A model generated the notes under the pieces. The model was not told the origin of the DNA and searched no databases. It was given only the letters and a program-made list of their open reading frames with translations. Below, one piece after another: positions 27,985-37,803 of a stretch of 64,000 nt of DNA. Source of the DNA: Undibacterium_A arcticum. Lineage in GTDB: Bacteria > Pseudomonadota > Gammaproteobacteria > Burkholderiales > Burkholderiaceae_D. Position numbers and translations under genes: made by a program. Location of the stretch: NCBI RefSeq assembly GCF_042660705.1, contig NZ_JBHSUQ010000001.1. One strand, written 5' to 3'. Numbering within the stretch: position 1 is the first letter of the stretch; every line of letters begins with the position of its first letter.

Positions 27985-28197
27985 ATGACGCGGTCGATTA
28001 TCTATATCAAAGGAAGTTACAAGGCCGAAGCCAGCGTGTCCCATCTTCCGTCCGGCAAATATCAGGGAGTCGTATTGCTGACGCGGGATGAAGATAGCTG
28101 GCGCGAGCAGCATAAGATCGAGACGGCGTCGGATACGTCGGACGAGGCGTTTGACGAGGCCAAGGCACTGGCCCATCGTCTATTGGCAAATCGCTGA
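27985..28197 (+). CDS. Small hypothetical protein, 70 residues
   Basis: Starts MTRSIIYIKGSYKAEASVSH behind a clear AAGGAG six bases upstream and ends AKALAHRLLANR. The first half looks like beta strands (YQGVVLLTRDEDSW), and the second half is an acidic helix (SDEAFDEAKALAHRLL). No family is recognised. The good ribosome-binding site and protein-like composition argue for a real gene; it stands alone between the island end and the secreted protein gene. Confidence 0.6.
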   Translation: MTRSIIYIKGSYKAEASVSHLPSGKYQGVVLLTRDEDSWREQHKIETASDTSDEAFDEAKALAHRLLANR

Positions 28198-28353
28198 TTG
28201 CTGTTGCATTTCGGCTACGTCATCGTGGAAAATTGCTGCATGGCGTAGGCGGGCCGTCGAGTCGGAAACAAGTTGTTACATCCGTTACTGCTTTGCGCTG
28301 GCGATGCGATCGGATACCGCGTTAAATAGAGACATCATTAAACGAGGCACAAG

Positions 28354-28734
28354 ATGAAAAAATCCTTCACGGTCGCAGGCGCCGGCCTGATTGTAAGCGC
28401 CACCCTGATGTTGTTTGCTGCGCCTGCGATGGCGGGCGGTGTGGATTGGTCAGTGTCGCTCGGCGTACCGTATGCGCCACCGGTATACGCGCAGCCGTAC
28501 TATCCGCAACCGGTGTATGCGCCGCCGGTGGTGTACGCGGAACCGCCGGTCGTCTACGTTCGTCCACGGCCGGTGTACATACAGCCGCGTCCGGTGTACG
28601 TAGAAAATCCGGGCTACGTCGAATACCGTCAACCATATTATGGTTACCGCAGACACGAATGGCGGGAGTGGCGTGACCGCGACGAACACCGTGGCCACCA
28701 CGGCCACCATGGACACCACGACAACGACGATTAA
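28354..28734 (+). CDS. Secreted PVY-repeat protein with histidine-rich tail
   Basis: A 126-residue exported protein. A typical Sec signal peptide (MKKSFTVAGAGLIVSATLML, cleavage after PAMA near residue 27) precedes a Pro/Tyr/Val repeat region (PPVYAQPYYPQPVYAPPVV, then RPRPVYIQPRPVYVEN). The tail from about residue 100 is charged and then histidine-rich (HRGHHGHHGHHDNDD). The His/Asp tail may bind divalent metal, and the PVY repeats resemble cell-surface or periplasmic low-complexity proteins; both are inference. GAGG six bases upstream sets the start, and a strong terminator follows immediately, so it is a single-gene unit. Confidence 0.8.
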   Translation: MKKSFTVAGAGLIVSATLMLFAAPAMAGGVDWSVSLGVPYAPPVYAQPYYPQPVYAPPVVYAEPPVVYVRPRPVYIQPRPVYVENPGYVEYRQPYYGYRRHEWREWRDRDEHRGHHGHHGHHDNDD

Positions 28735-28748
28735 TCTTGTCTTAACCC

Positions 28749-28777
28749 CAAAAAAACCCGCTTCGGCGGGTTTTTTG
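28749..28777 (+). terminator. Intrinsic terminator
   Basis: AAAAAACCCGC-TTCG-GCGGGTTTTTT: a perfect stem with a TTCG tetraloop and T run, 15 bases after the stop of the PVY-repeat gene. The A and T tracts on both sides make it potentially bidirectional. Confidence 0.92.
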
Positions 28778-29313
28778 TTGCACGAATGGTCTTGCCGGCG
28801 CGGGTATTTTTCAGGGGGTGGTCAGAGTCAGCGCGTGATTGGCGCCATATTCCAAGAAAAAAAGCATGTGAAGCAAAAAAACAACTGATCTTATTGGCGA
28901 TTGACATTGCCATATAAATTTTATTGTGGCAATGTATTGTCGTAATAGTAAGTAGTATGGTCCGAAGGCGTATTAAAGGAGATAGATCATCGAATCGCCT
29001 CTGCAAGTGTCGAAGGAACTTCTATTTCGTGATGCGAATCACCGACATCTGTCGATTTTCGGACCCCCTCCATATCAGCTATTTTTCACGGCACGCAATG
29101 TGTTGGAAATCAATTCGCCCACTGTCACGACGGCCCAGATAGTGTGGTTCAGCCCAAATTCCCATTAACACAGCTACACCACCAAGGCAGACCATAACCC
29201 GCTGACGATCGCACACATTTCTTCGAAGTATTAATCAGATTTACCGTAGGCGCTTACTGAATTTTTTTAGTCTGGTCCCGCTTTTAAACCTGTTTTCAAT
29301 GAAGGAGCTTGTG
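28778..29313. other. AT-rich intergenic region before the TenA-like gene
   Basis: About 535 bases, lower in G+C than the surroundings, with no supported gene. The promoter of the TenA-like/GGDEF-EAL operon must lie in the right part. Confidence 0.4.
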
Positions 29314-30120
29314 ATGAATGATGAGTTTGTCAGGGTCGGCGCATTGACGGACGTCAACAGCTACCCAATCTGGGCGCAGCAAATGGTGCACGATTGTTCT
29401 GAAGCCAAGCGTCGCGTGGTGCAGCACGAAGTATTTCAGATGATGCGTGAGGGGCGAATTGAGCATCGGGTGGCGCGTAATTTCCTGGTGTTCGGCTGGC
29501 CGGTGATTGAACAATTCCCCCAGTACATGGCGCTCAATCTGCGCAAGATTCAGTATGGCCGCAACCAAGGTCAGGATATGGCGCGCAAATATCTGATTCA
29601 TAACATTCGCGTCGAGCAGAACCACGCCGACCTCTGGGTCGCCTGGGCCGCGGCCAGCGGCGTCGGTCGCGAGGACTTGTTGTACGGGCCAGTGCATCCG
29701 GAAGCACACGCTCTCAGCCATTGGTGCTGGTACACCTGCGAGCGCGACACCTTGCCTGCGAGCATGGCGGCCACCAATTATGCGATTGAGGGAGTTACCG
29801 GTGAATGGTGCCTGGAGGTCTGCTCATCCGATGCCTATGAAAACATGTTCGAGCCCAGCGAGCGCAAGAAAGCGATGAAATGGCTGAAGGTCCACGCTCA
29901 GTACGATGACACTCATCCGTGGGAAGCGCTTGAAATCATCTGCACCCTGATGGGCGAGAATCCGACCGCGCGCGGCGTCGCGCTGCTGCAGTCATCGATA
30001 CGCAAGAGTTACGAATACCTGCGCATGTCGCTCGATCATTCTCTCCTGATGGAAACGACCGGTAGTCGCCACGTCTTCTCGGTGCCGCCGATTCAACAAC
30101 TGGAGCTGAAGAGGGCGTAG
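29314..30120 (+). CDS. TenA/PqqC-like, heme-oxygenase-fold protein
   Basis: A 268-residue all-helical protein of the TenA/PqqC/CADD-like superfamily, also annotated as iron-containing redox enzymes. Candidate metal-ligand positions are in the segments RVEQNHADLWVAWAAASG and LYGPVHPEAHALSHWCWY, and the acidic helix AIEGVTGEWCLEVC follows. Which reaction it carries out, and whether it binds di-iron or a thiamin/PQQ-like substrate, cannot be decided. AAGGAG before 29314 favours this ATG over the in-frame one at 29299. Its TAG is followed with no spacer by the ATG of the GGDEF/EAL gene, so the two are translationally coupled. A sensor-partner relationship is possible. Confidence 0.78.
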   Translation: MNDEFVRVGALTDVNSYPIWAQQMVHDCSEAKRRVVQHEVFQMMREGRIEHRVARNFLVFGWPVIEQFPQYMALNLRKIQYGRNQGQDMARKYLIHNIRVEQNHADLWVAWAAASGVGREDLLYGPVHPEAHALSHWCWYTCERDTLPASMAATNYAIEGVTGEWCLEVCSSDAYENMFEPSERKKAMKWLKVHAQYDDTHPWEALEIICTLMGENPTARGVALLQSSIRKSYEYLRMSLDHSLLMETTGSRHVFSVPPIQQLELKRA

Positions 30121-32899
30121 ATGCATTCCCTTTCTGGATTGGCCAACGCTATGATTCAGAACAAAGTATCCAGTTTGCCGTTGCAGCGCAAACTGCTGCC
30201 GGTGCTCGTTATTTTCATTTTCATCACCGTCATATCTCTGGTGATGACATTTGTCGCGCTCGGAATCCAGTCGTCGGTGAGGGCCTATGTGGCGGGCGAG
30301 GGCATGTGGTCCAAGGCGCAACGTGACGCCGTATTCCAGCTTCAGGTCTACGCGCGAACCGGGGACAAGCAATATTTGGAACGATTCGACGCGGTGATGG
30401 CGATTCCGCTGGGTTATCGTGCCGCCCGCCTGGCCTTGCTGCAGTCTCCGTATGACCGGGTTGCGGCAACCGAGGGATTGATAGCCGGCAAGACCGATTC
30501 CGACGATATCCCGGGCGTGATTCGGTTGTTTCGCTGCTGCGCCGGTCTGTCCTATATGCGCGATGCGATCCATTACTGGACCGAAGGCGACCGTTACATT
30601 CTGCAACTGCCCCAACTGGCCGCGGGATTGCGCAGCGAGATAGAGGCAGGGTCGCCCTCTTCTCAACATATCGGAGAGCTGCTGCAACAAGTACAGGATG
30701 TCAATGATGCGGTTCAGCCGCTGGAAGCCGCGTTCACTGCGACCCTCGGTAATGCCGCGCGCTGGGTCACCGGTTTGTTGTTCCTCGGTACTGCCGGTGT
30801 GATCGCGATGCTGATTCTACTGGGTGCCTACATATCGTGGCGTATCTTGCGAGGTATTCGCCAGTCGGAGGAGCAATATCGCACGCTGCTTAACACGGCC
30901 AGCGATGCATTGATCGTGGTTAGCCGGGACAGCGGAATGGTGCTCGACGTCAATGAAAAGGCCGCGCAAATATCCGGCAAGCCAGCCCATGTGTTGGTCG
31001 GGTCGCGCTATGCAGATTTCTTCCCGGCCGCGGCACAAGCGGCTGCCGAGGCCACCGGCAACAGGGCGAGCAGCAAGCGACAGGAGGTCCGGCACCTGGA
31101 TGGCAAGCACATTCCGGTGGAGGTCAATTACAGTGCCACCGCATGGGGCGACCAACCGGTGCAGCTGGCCATCATCCGCGACATTACGGAGCGGATTCAG
31201 GCGGAAAGTGAATTACGTGTCGCCGCCAATGCCATGGAAAACATGGCAGAAGGGGTCATCATCACCGACGCGCGCCGCCGAATTGTTTCGGTCAATCGCG
31301 CCTACAGTTCGATCACAGGCTATAGCGCGGCCGAAGTGATTGGAAATACCGCGCTATCCTTTGTCGAGGCAAAACGATGTCGGTTTTTTCCAGTCGATGT
31401 GGACGTTGGTGCGCCAGACCGGCAGCTGGCAAGGTGAAGTCTGGAATCAGCGTAAGAACGGTGAAAGCTACCCGGAACAGCTCAGTATCAGCGTAGTGCG
31501 CGACGATGGCGGCAGGATTTCCCACTATGTCGGCGTATTCAACGATATTTCGACCTTCAAAAACTATGAACGCCAGTTGCGTCATCTGGCCCAGCATGAC
31601 CCCTTGACGCAGTTGCCAAATCGCACCTTGCTCCAGGATCGGCTGAGCCAGGCCATTACCTATGCGATCCGTTATGGACATCCGGTATGGGTCGTGTTTC
31701 TCGATCTCGATCGCTTCAAGTTCGTCAACGATAGTCTGGGTCACAAGGCCGGCGATCAGTTGCTGAAGACGATTGCCGAGCGGTTGCTGCTGGCGGTGCG
31801 CGATACTGATACCGTGGCCCGACTCGGCGGCGACGAATTTGTCGTGGTTCTGTCGGAGCACGCGGGTGGCTCACTGTGCGCCGACATACTGAAGCGCATC
31901 ATGGATGCCGTGGCAAGCCCGCTGCGATTGCAGGAGCAACAGTTCTTTCTCACTTGCAGCGTTGGCGTTGCGGTCTATCCGGACAACGGCCTGAACGCCG
32001 AGACCCTGATCGAACATGCCGATCTGGCGATGTATCGCGCCAAAGAAGTGGGCCGAAATAACTTCCAGTTCTATACGCCTGCCATGAACGCGCAGGTGTC
32101 GGAGCGCTTGCGGATCGAAAGTGCGCTGCGCAATGCACTGGAACGCGACGAATTCGTGCTGCATTACCAGCCACAGGTCGACTTGCGTACCGGCAGGGTG
32201 GTTGGCATGGAGGCATTGATACGCTGGCGGCACCCGGAATTGGGCATGGTATCGCCCAATCGGTTCATCAGTCTGGCAGAGGAAACCGGCCTGATCATTC
32301 CGATCGGTGCCTGGGTGTTGCGCACTGCTTGCCTGCAAAACAAGAAATGGCAGCGCGCCGGTCTCGGTCATTTCCGCATTGCGGTCAATTTGTCGGCCCG
32401 TCAGTTCGCCCAGCAAGACCTGACGCAGTCGATCGCGGACGTGTTGGAGGAAACCGGCCTGGCGCCGCACTATCTGGATATTGAATTGACCGAGAGCCTG
32501 ATCATGACCGACGTAGAACATGCGGTCGAGATCCTGCGCTCCCTCAAGGCGCTCGGCCTGCAATTGTCGATTGACGATTTCGGCACCGGTTATTCCAGCC
32601 TGTCCTACCTGAAGCGCTTCCCGATCGACGTACTGAAGATCGACCGGTCGTTCGTGCACGACATCACGCTTGATCCGGACGATGCGGCCATTGTAGTGTC
32701 GATCATCGCACTGGCGCATAACCTGAAGCTGCACGTGATTGCGGAAGGCGTCGAAACGCAAGAGCAGTTCGCGTATCTGAAACGTCACGGTTGCGATGAA
32801 CTGCAGGGCTTCTACTTCAGCAAACCGGTGCCGGCAGAAGAATTTGAGCGACTGCTGCGCGAGCATAAATGTCTGGCACTGGAACCGGAACCGGCCTAA
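30121..32899 (+). CDS. Membrane GGDEF/EAL cyclic-di-GMP protein with PAS domains (one frameshift)
   Basis: About 926 residues when repaired. A transmembrane helix at residues 25-48 (VLVIFIFITVISLVMTFVAL), an extracytoplasmic sensor region to about 218 and a second helix at about 220-242 are followed by two PAS domains (about 252-365 and 370-490). The GGDEF domain (RLGGDEF near residue 567) and EAL domain (EALIRW near 697, DDFGTGYSSLSYLKRFP, AEGVET) come last. The GGDEF signature is intact, so cyclase activity is possible. The EAL motif reads EAL-IRW with the DDFGTG loop present, so phosphodiesterase activity is also plausible. The frame breaks near 31352 inside PAS2 (GNT-PRYPLSRQND); one base is missing. 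It begins immediately at the stop of the TenA-like gene. Confidence 0.88.
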
Positions 32900-33022
32900 G
32901 GGCGTGGTCGCAATCCATCGTCGCCAAAGCGACATCTGCGCAAGCGCCAGGCGTCCAGATTTCAAACCGCTGTACAATCCTTGTGAACGACCGTGCTTTT
33001 ATTACAAAAACAAGGAGACAGT

Positions 33023-34219
33023 GTGGATTTGAACTATACCGCCGATGACCTGACTTTCCGGGATCGGGTGCGCGCCTTTCTTGATACAAACCTGCCGGGT
33101 GACCTGCAGCACAAGGTACTGAACCACAAGCGGCTGTCAAAGCAGGACTATGTCCGCTGGCACAAGATTGTCGCGAAGCAGGGTTGGGTCGGCACTGGCT
33201 GGCCGGTCGAGTACGGTGGGACCGAATGGTCGCCGGTACAGCGTCATATCTGGGAAGAAGAGTGCGCACGCGCCGGTACGCCACCGATCTTGCCGTTTGG
33301 CGTCGCCATGGTCGCGCCGGTCATCATGGCGTTCGGCAACGAGGCGCAAAAGCGTCACTTTCTACCGCGCATCCTGAATTGCGACGACTGGTGGTGCCAA
33401 GGGTATTCCGAACCCGGCGCCGGCTCCGATCTGGCATCGCTGAGGACACGCGCCGAACGACAGGGTGAGCATTATCTGGTTAACGGCCAGAAAACCTGGA
33501 CCACGCTGGCCCAGCACGCCGATATGATCTTTTGTCTGGTGCGCACCGACAGCGGCGCGCGCAAGCAGGAAGGCATCTCCTTCCTGCTGATCGACATGCG
33601 CACGCCCGGCATTACGGTGCGCCCGATCATCATGCTCGATGAAGAGCATGAGGTGAACGAGGTATTTTTCGATAACGTCAAAGTGCCAGTCGAGAACCTG
33701 ATCGGCGAAGAAAACAAGGGCTGGACCTACGCCAAATACCTGCTCGGCCACGAGCGTACCAATATCGCTGCGGTCGGCCGCGCCAAGCGCGAACTGCTGT
33801 TCGTCAAGCGTATCGCGACCGAGCAACGCAAGCACGGTCAGCCGTTGCTGAGCGATCCCTTGTTTGCCGCCAAGGTGGCCACCCTGGAAATCGAGTTGAT
33901 GGCGCTGGAAGTGACTGTATTGCGCGTCATTTCGCAAGAGACCGGCAAACGTGCGCCGGGACCGGAGGCATCGATGCTGAAAATCAAGGGTACCGAGATC
34001 CAGCAGACGCTGACTGAACTGATGCTGGAGGCGATCGGCCCTTACGGCATGCCGTTCGATCCAGCCTACCTGGACGGCGAGCAGGAACACAGCGTGGCGG
34101 ACGATGACGATGCCGCGCCGCTGGCCTCGTACTACTTCAATTTCCGCAAGACCTCGATCTATGGCGGTTCTAATGAGATTCAAAAAAATATCATCAGCCA
34201 GATGATTCTGGGCCTGTGA
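33023..34219 (+). CDS. Acyl-CoA dehydrogenase, large-subunit type
   Basis: A 398-residue FAD acyl-CoA dehydrogenase. Fold landmarks are the N-terminal helical domain, the beta-barrel segment WWCQGYSEPGAGSDLASLRT, NGQKTWTTLAQHADMIFCLV, and the C-terminal flavin-contact SIYGGSNEIQKNIISQMILGL. A GTG start at 33023 has AAGGAG five bases upstream; the upstream in-frame ATG has no such site. It is the first gene of a four-gene operon (two dehydrogenases then two MaoC hydratases), as in actinobacterial and proteobacterial clusters where two unlike dehydrogenase subunits form a heterotetramer. The substrate is unknown, possibly branched, cyclic or steroid-side-chain CoA esters. Confidence 0.9.
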   Translation: MDLNYTADDLTFRDRVRAFLDTNLPGDLQHKVLNHKRLSKQDYVRWHKIVAKQGWVGTGWPVEYGGTEWSPVQRHIWEEECARAGTPPILPFGVAMVAPVIMAFGNEAQKRHFLPRILNCDDWWCQGYSEPGAGSDLASLRTRAERQGEHYLVNGQKTWTTLAQHADMIFCLVRTDSGARKQEGISFLLIDMRTPGITVRPIIMLDEEHEVNEVFFDNVKVPVENLIGEENKGWTYAKYLLGHERTNIAAVGRAKRELLFVKRIATEQRKHGQPLLSDPLFAAKVATLEIELMALEVTVLRVISQETGKRAPGPEASMLKIKGTEIQQTLTELMLEAIGPYGMPFDPAYLDGEQEHSVADDDDAAPLASYYFNFRKTSIYGGSNEIQKNIISQMILGL

Positions 34220-34229
34220 GGAGACGCAT

Positions 34230-35369
34230 ATGAATTTCAACCTGACACAAGAGCAGCAACAGTTTGCCGATGCGCTGCGGCGCTGGATCGAACGCGATTA
34301 CAGCTTCGAGCAACGTAACAGGATCGTGCATTCGGAGCGGGGCGTGTCGCAAGAGGCTTGGCGCACCTTGGCCGAGCTGGGCATGACCGCGTTGCCGGTG
34401 CCGGCAGAGCAGGGCGGCTTTGACGGTTCCGCGATCGACCTGATGGTGGTGATGCAGGAACTGGGGCGCGGCATCGTCATCGAGCCGTATTTGTCCACCG
34501 TGCTGGGCACCGAATTCCTGAAGCGGGCCGGCGGACACGACGCATTGCTCGAAAGGATCGCCGCCGGCGAACTGCAGCTGGCATGTGCGCTGGGCGAGAA
34601 GCAGGCGCGTTACGACCTGTTCGATATCGCCACCAGCGCGACCGCAGATGCCGGCGGCTATCGGATCGATGGGGTGAAAACCGTGGTCTTGCACGGCGCA
34701 CAGGCGGGCGCATTGATCGTGTCGGCCCGCAGCTTTGGCGCGACGCGCGAGATGGCTGGGATTTCGTTATTCGTGGTGGCGGCCGATAGCCCCGGGGTGT
34801 CGCGCCGCGATTACCGCACCATCGACGGTCAGCGCGCTGCCGATATTCGTTTTGATAACGTGCAACTGCCTGCCGCTGCGCTGCTGGGGCAGTGCGGGAC
34901 AGGCTGGGACCTGCTCGATGCCGTATCCGACTATGGTGCGGCGCTGCTGTGTGCCGAGGCGGTCGGCGTGATGGAGGTGCTCAATCATGCGACGCTCGAT
35001 TATGTAAAGGCGCGCCAGCAGTTCGGCGTACCGATCGGCAAGTTCCAGGCGTTGCAACACCGGATGGCCGAGATGTTCATGCAACTGGAGCAGGCGCGTT
35101 CGATGGCGACGCTGGCTGCGGTAAAGCTGGCGTCGACCGATATCGAAGAGCGTCGGCGCACCGTGTCCGCCGCCAAGGCCCGCGTCGGCCAGGCCATGAA
35201 ATACGTCGGGCAGCAGGCGATTCAGCTGCATGGCGGTATCGGCGTCACCAATGAACTCCCGGCAGCACACTATTTCAAGCGCCTGGCGATGATCGAGCTG
35301 ACCTTGGGCGATACCGATCACCATCTGGCGCGCTTCGTGGCGCAGCCGGGTTTCCAGCAAACTGCATGA
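34230..35369 (+). CDS. Acyl-CoA dehydrogenase, partner subunit
   Basis: A 379-residue acyl-CoA dehydrogenase-fold protein starting MNFNLTQEQQQFADALRRW behind a GGAG ten bases after the previous stop. The flavin-binding middle domain is shorter and less canonical than in its neighbour (LACALGEKQARYDL in place of the usual TEPGAGSD), while the C-terminal helical domain has QLHGGIGVTNELPAAHYFKR. Loss of the usual substrate/flavin loop fits the non-equivalent partner of an alpha2-beta2 dehydrogenase. It is co-transcribed with the gene at 33023. Confidence 0.88.
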   Translation: MNFNLTQEQQQFADALRRWIERDYSFEQRNRIVHSERGVSQEAWRTLAELGMTALPVPAEQGGFDGSAIDLMVVMQELGRGIVIEPYLSTVLGTEFLKRAGGHDALLERIAAGELQLACALGEKQARYDLFDIATSATADAGGYRIDGVKTVVLHGAQAGALIVSARSFGATREMAGISLFVVAADSPGVSRRDYRTIDGQRAADIRFDNVQLPAAALLGQCGTGWDLLDAVSDYGAALLCAEAVGVMEVLNHATLDYVKARQQFGVPIGKFQALQHRMAEMFMQLEQARSMATLAAVKLASTDIEERRRTVSAAKARVGQAMKYVGQQAIQLHGGIGVTNELPAAHYFKRLAMIELTLGDTDHHLARFVAQPGFQQTA

Positions 35370-35439
35370 CCTGACCGATCAGGTGAGTGACAAGGCCAGT
35401 GACAAGGCCAGTGACAGACCGGCAAGCGAAAGGAAGGCA

Positions 35440-35916
35440 ATGGCAAGCAATTCAGGAATCCAATGGTATTTTGACGACTTCGAGGTCGGCCAAGTGCTGC
35501 AGACCGGCTCGCGCACCGTCAGCGAGGCGGAAATCATCGCCTTTGCGACGCAATTTGATCCGCAACCGTTCCATGTCGACCATGATGCCGGCGCGGCGTC
35601 GATCTTTGGCGGCGTAATCGCCAGCGGCTGGCACACCTGCAGCATGATGATGCGACTGGTAGTCGATGCGTTCTTAAGTCAGTCGGCCAGCATGGGCTCG
35701 CCCGGGATCGAGGAAATCCGGTGGATCAAGCCGGTGCGCGCCGGCGACACCATCAGCGTGCAACTGACCGTGCGGGAAGTGCGGCCCTCCCGCTCGAAGC
35801 CGGATCGCGGCGTGATCCTGCTGTTGTGGGAAGCCAGCAACCAGCATGGCGAGCCGGTCGCCACCATCAAGGGGCTCGGCATGTTCGGCTGTCGTCCGGC
35901 CCCATCATCATTGTGA
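35440..35916 (+). CDS. MaoC-like (R)-hydratase, first copy
   Basis: A 158-residue hot-dog fold hydratase of the MaoC family. The hydratase-2 motif region FDPQPFHVDHDAGAASIFGG contains the catalytic D-x5-H pattern, followed by IASGWHTCSMMMRLVVDAFL. ATG 35440 has AGGAAGG directly upstream; the in-frame upstream extension consists of a short tandem repeat (SDKASDKASD) and is probably not translated. It is third in the dehydrogenase-dehydrogenase-MaoC-MaoC operon and probably hydrates the enoyl-CoA made by the dehydrogenase pair. Confidence 0.85.
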   Translation: MASNSGIQWYFDDFEVGQVLQTGSRTVSEAEIIAFATQFDPQPFHVDHDAGAASIFGGVIASGWHTCSMMMRLVVDAFLSQSASMGSPGIEEIRWIKPVRAGDTISVQLTVREVRPSRSKPDRGVILLLWEASNQHGEPVATIKGLGMFGCRPAPSSL

Positions 35917-35941
35917 ATCCATCGTTGTGAATCGAGGCAAT

Positions 35942-36415
35942 ATGCGTGAAATTTCGTCATTGGCTGAGGCGTCGCGCCTGGTCGGTCAGGAGCTCGCGGT
36001 GACCGACTGGCACGACATCAGCCAAACGCGTGTCAACCAGTTTGCCGAGGCGACCGGCGATCACCAGTGGATCCATACCGACGTCGAGCGCAGCCGGCGC
36101 GAGTCGCCGTTTGGCGGCACCATTGCGCATGGCTTTCTGACGCTGTCACTGTTGCCGATGATGCTGGAGCAGGCGATCGTGATCCGCGATGTCAGGATGG
36201 CGGTCAACTATGGTTTGAACAAGGCCCGTTTTCCGGCGCCGGTGCCGGTCGGCAGCCGGCTGCGCGGCAGGATTACGCTGGCCGCGATGGAGACGATCGC
36301 GGGCGGCGCGCAACTGCAATGGAACATGCTGGTCGAGTGCGACGGCAGTGACAAGCCGGTCTGCGTGGCGGAAGTGATCGTGCGCTGTTATACCGGACAT
36401 GCCGGAACCGCCTGA
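35942..36415 (+). CDS. MaoC-like (R)-hydratase, second copy
   Basis: A 157-residue MaoC-family hydratase starting MREISSLAEASRLVGQELAV. The catalytic motif is FAEATGDHQWIHTDVERS (D and H), followed by GGTIAHGFLTLSLLPMM. It is closer to the PhaJ/NodN type than the preceding copy. The short 26-base gap after the first MaoC gene indicates the same operon. Two adjacent MaoC genes often encode a heterodimer. Confidence 0.87.
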   Translation: MREISSLAEASRLVGQELAVTDWHDISQTRVNQFAEATGDHQWIHTDVERSRRESPFGGTIAHGFLTLSLLPMMLEQAIVIRDVRMAVNYGLNKARFPAPVPVGSRLRGRITLAAMETIAGGAQLQWNMLVECDGSDKPVCVAEVIVRCYTGHAGTA

Positions 36416-36757
36416 CCGCAGTGGTCATGGCCGCGGTGCACACCAGGACGCTGTGCCGGCATAACTTGTTGCCGCCGGACCGATGGTCGGTGCCCGTCGT
36501 GACTGATTACGCTGACTGCGCCTGATAATATACTGGGCTGTGTATTTTTTTGTGCGCAAGTAAATCAAGGGCATCAAGCTTATTTTTGATGATACCCCCT
36601 GCAATTGTGAAATATCAGGCGCAATGACAGCGCTCCGGCGGGAAACGCATCCTGCGCAAATGCACACGGCGTCCAATTGACGCCGCTGCTTGACATGATC
36701 GGCGGTAAGGCAGCGAGACCGCTTGCTAGCGGCACGTTTCCGCGTTACTTTGCAGCC
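36416..36757. other. Convergent intergenic region with a shared dyad motif
   Basis: Lies between the end of the MaoC operon and the end of the minus-strand GST gene. It has no supported gene. It contains the motif ATAATATACTGG, five bases, GTATTT at 36525-36547, which recurs at 41773-41795 upstream of the enoyl-CoA hydratase. Confidence 0.45.
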
Positions 36758-37460
36758 TTATCGTTTCTGGTATTGCGTCTTCCCGAACAGGATTTCTTTC
36801 CTTGTCGTCCATCATCGGCTTGCGTCGCGCGGCCAGTACTTCGATTCCGCGCTGGACCGCCGGACGGGCGCTGATCTGATCGAACCAACGTTTCGCGCTC
36901 GGGTAATCGGCCCAGTCTATCCCCTGATTTTCCGAAGAACGGGCCCAGGTAAAGCTCGCGATATCGGCGATGGTGTAGTCGTCGCCGGCCAGGTAGGCGG
37001 TTTTTGCCAACTGCCGGTCGATCACGTCATACAGGCGCTTGGCTTCATTGCTGTAGCGCTCGATTGCATAGTCGACCTTGACCGGGGCGTACTTGCGGAA
37101 GTGGTGCGCCTGACCGAGCATCGGGCCGAAGCCGCCCATCTGGAACATCAGCCATTGCAGAGTATTGAATTTTTTGTGGTCGGTATCGCCGAGGAATTTC
37201 CCGTACTTGCTGGCCAGATACAACAGGATCGCACCTGATTCGAACAGGGCGATCGGTTTACCCGCGGGACCGTCGGCATCGACGATGGCAGGAATCTTGT
37301 TGTTGGGGGAGATCGCCAGAAAATCCGCGTTGAACTGGTTGCCGGCGCCAATATCGATCGCATGGATCTGCCATTCATGCCCGAGGCGCAGGCCGCATTC
37401 TTCCAGCATGATGTGGACCTTGTGGCCGTTCGGCGTGGGCCAGGAATAGACGTCAATCAT
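36758..37460 (-). CDS. Glutathione S-transferase, YfcG/YghU-like (frameshift near C-terminus)
   Basis: A GST-fold protein of about 233 residues. The N-terminal thioredoxin-like domain starts MIDVYSWPTPNGHKVHIMLE, with NNKIPAIVDADG and the glutathione-binding FESGAILLYLASKYG. The C-terminal helical domain has NTLQWLMFQMGGFGPMLGQ and SAKRWFDQISARPAVQRG. This matches the Nu-type family that can use glutathione disulfide. The frame slips near 36795 in an A run; the expected ending ILFGKTQYQKR stops at 36758. AGGAG five bases before ATG 37460 sets the start. It is convergent with the MaoC operon. Confidence 0.85.
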
Positions 37461-37803
37461 TTGTTCTCCTGTAGATGTCATTGCACGACGGGGGAATCAC
37501 GAGCATACCCAAAAATGGGGACACGCGTCGCACCGATCCCTGCTCGCTAGGCTTGACCGATCGTGTTGGCGCCTGCCATCAGAGTGACAGGCGAGCGCGT
37601 TCCCGCATGACCGCAGTTCCAGCTTCTCCTGCTTATGCTGCTTCTCGTTGGTGCGACAGTATATGAAAACTTACCTTCATTATTAAGCGGATAATGCCAA
37701 TGCCACTAGGGAGTATATGCTTTGGCCGGATGGCGGCGATTTAGGCAATCGAACCAATCGGTCAGAAACGCGTGACCGGCACTGCCCGCTTGACTGGCAT
37801 AAT
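37461..37803. other. Intergenic region between the GST and acyl-CoA dehydrogenase genes
   Basis: 340 bases without a gene. It includes the GST promoter and the downstream end of the next minus-strand gene. AT-rich around 37655-37720. Confidence 0.35.

Noticed and set aside
28446..28600. CRISPR-like short repeats
   Set aside because: The repeats are in-frame codons for the Pro-Val-Tyr motif of a secreted protein; there are no spacers. No CRISPR array or cas gene is seen in the window.
31871..32977. 368-codon minus-strand frame opposite the EAL domain
   Set aside because: Shadow of the GGDEF/EAL gene, with unlikely composition.
36425..36676. 83-codon minus-strand frame between MaoC and GST
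   Set aside because: Contains the dyad motif in its middle, has no ribosome-binding site, and its composition is unlike a protein.
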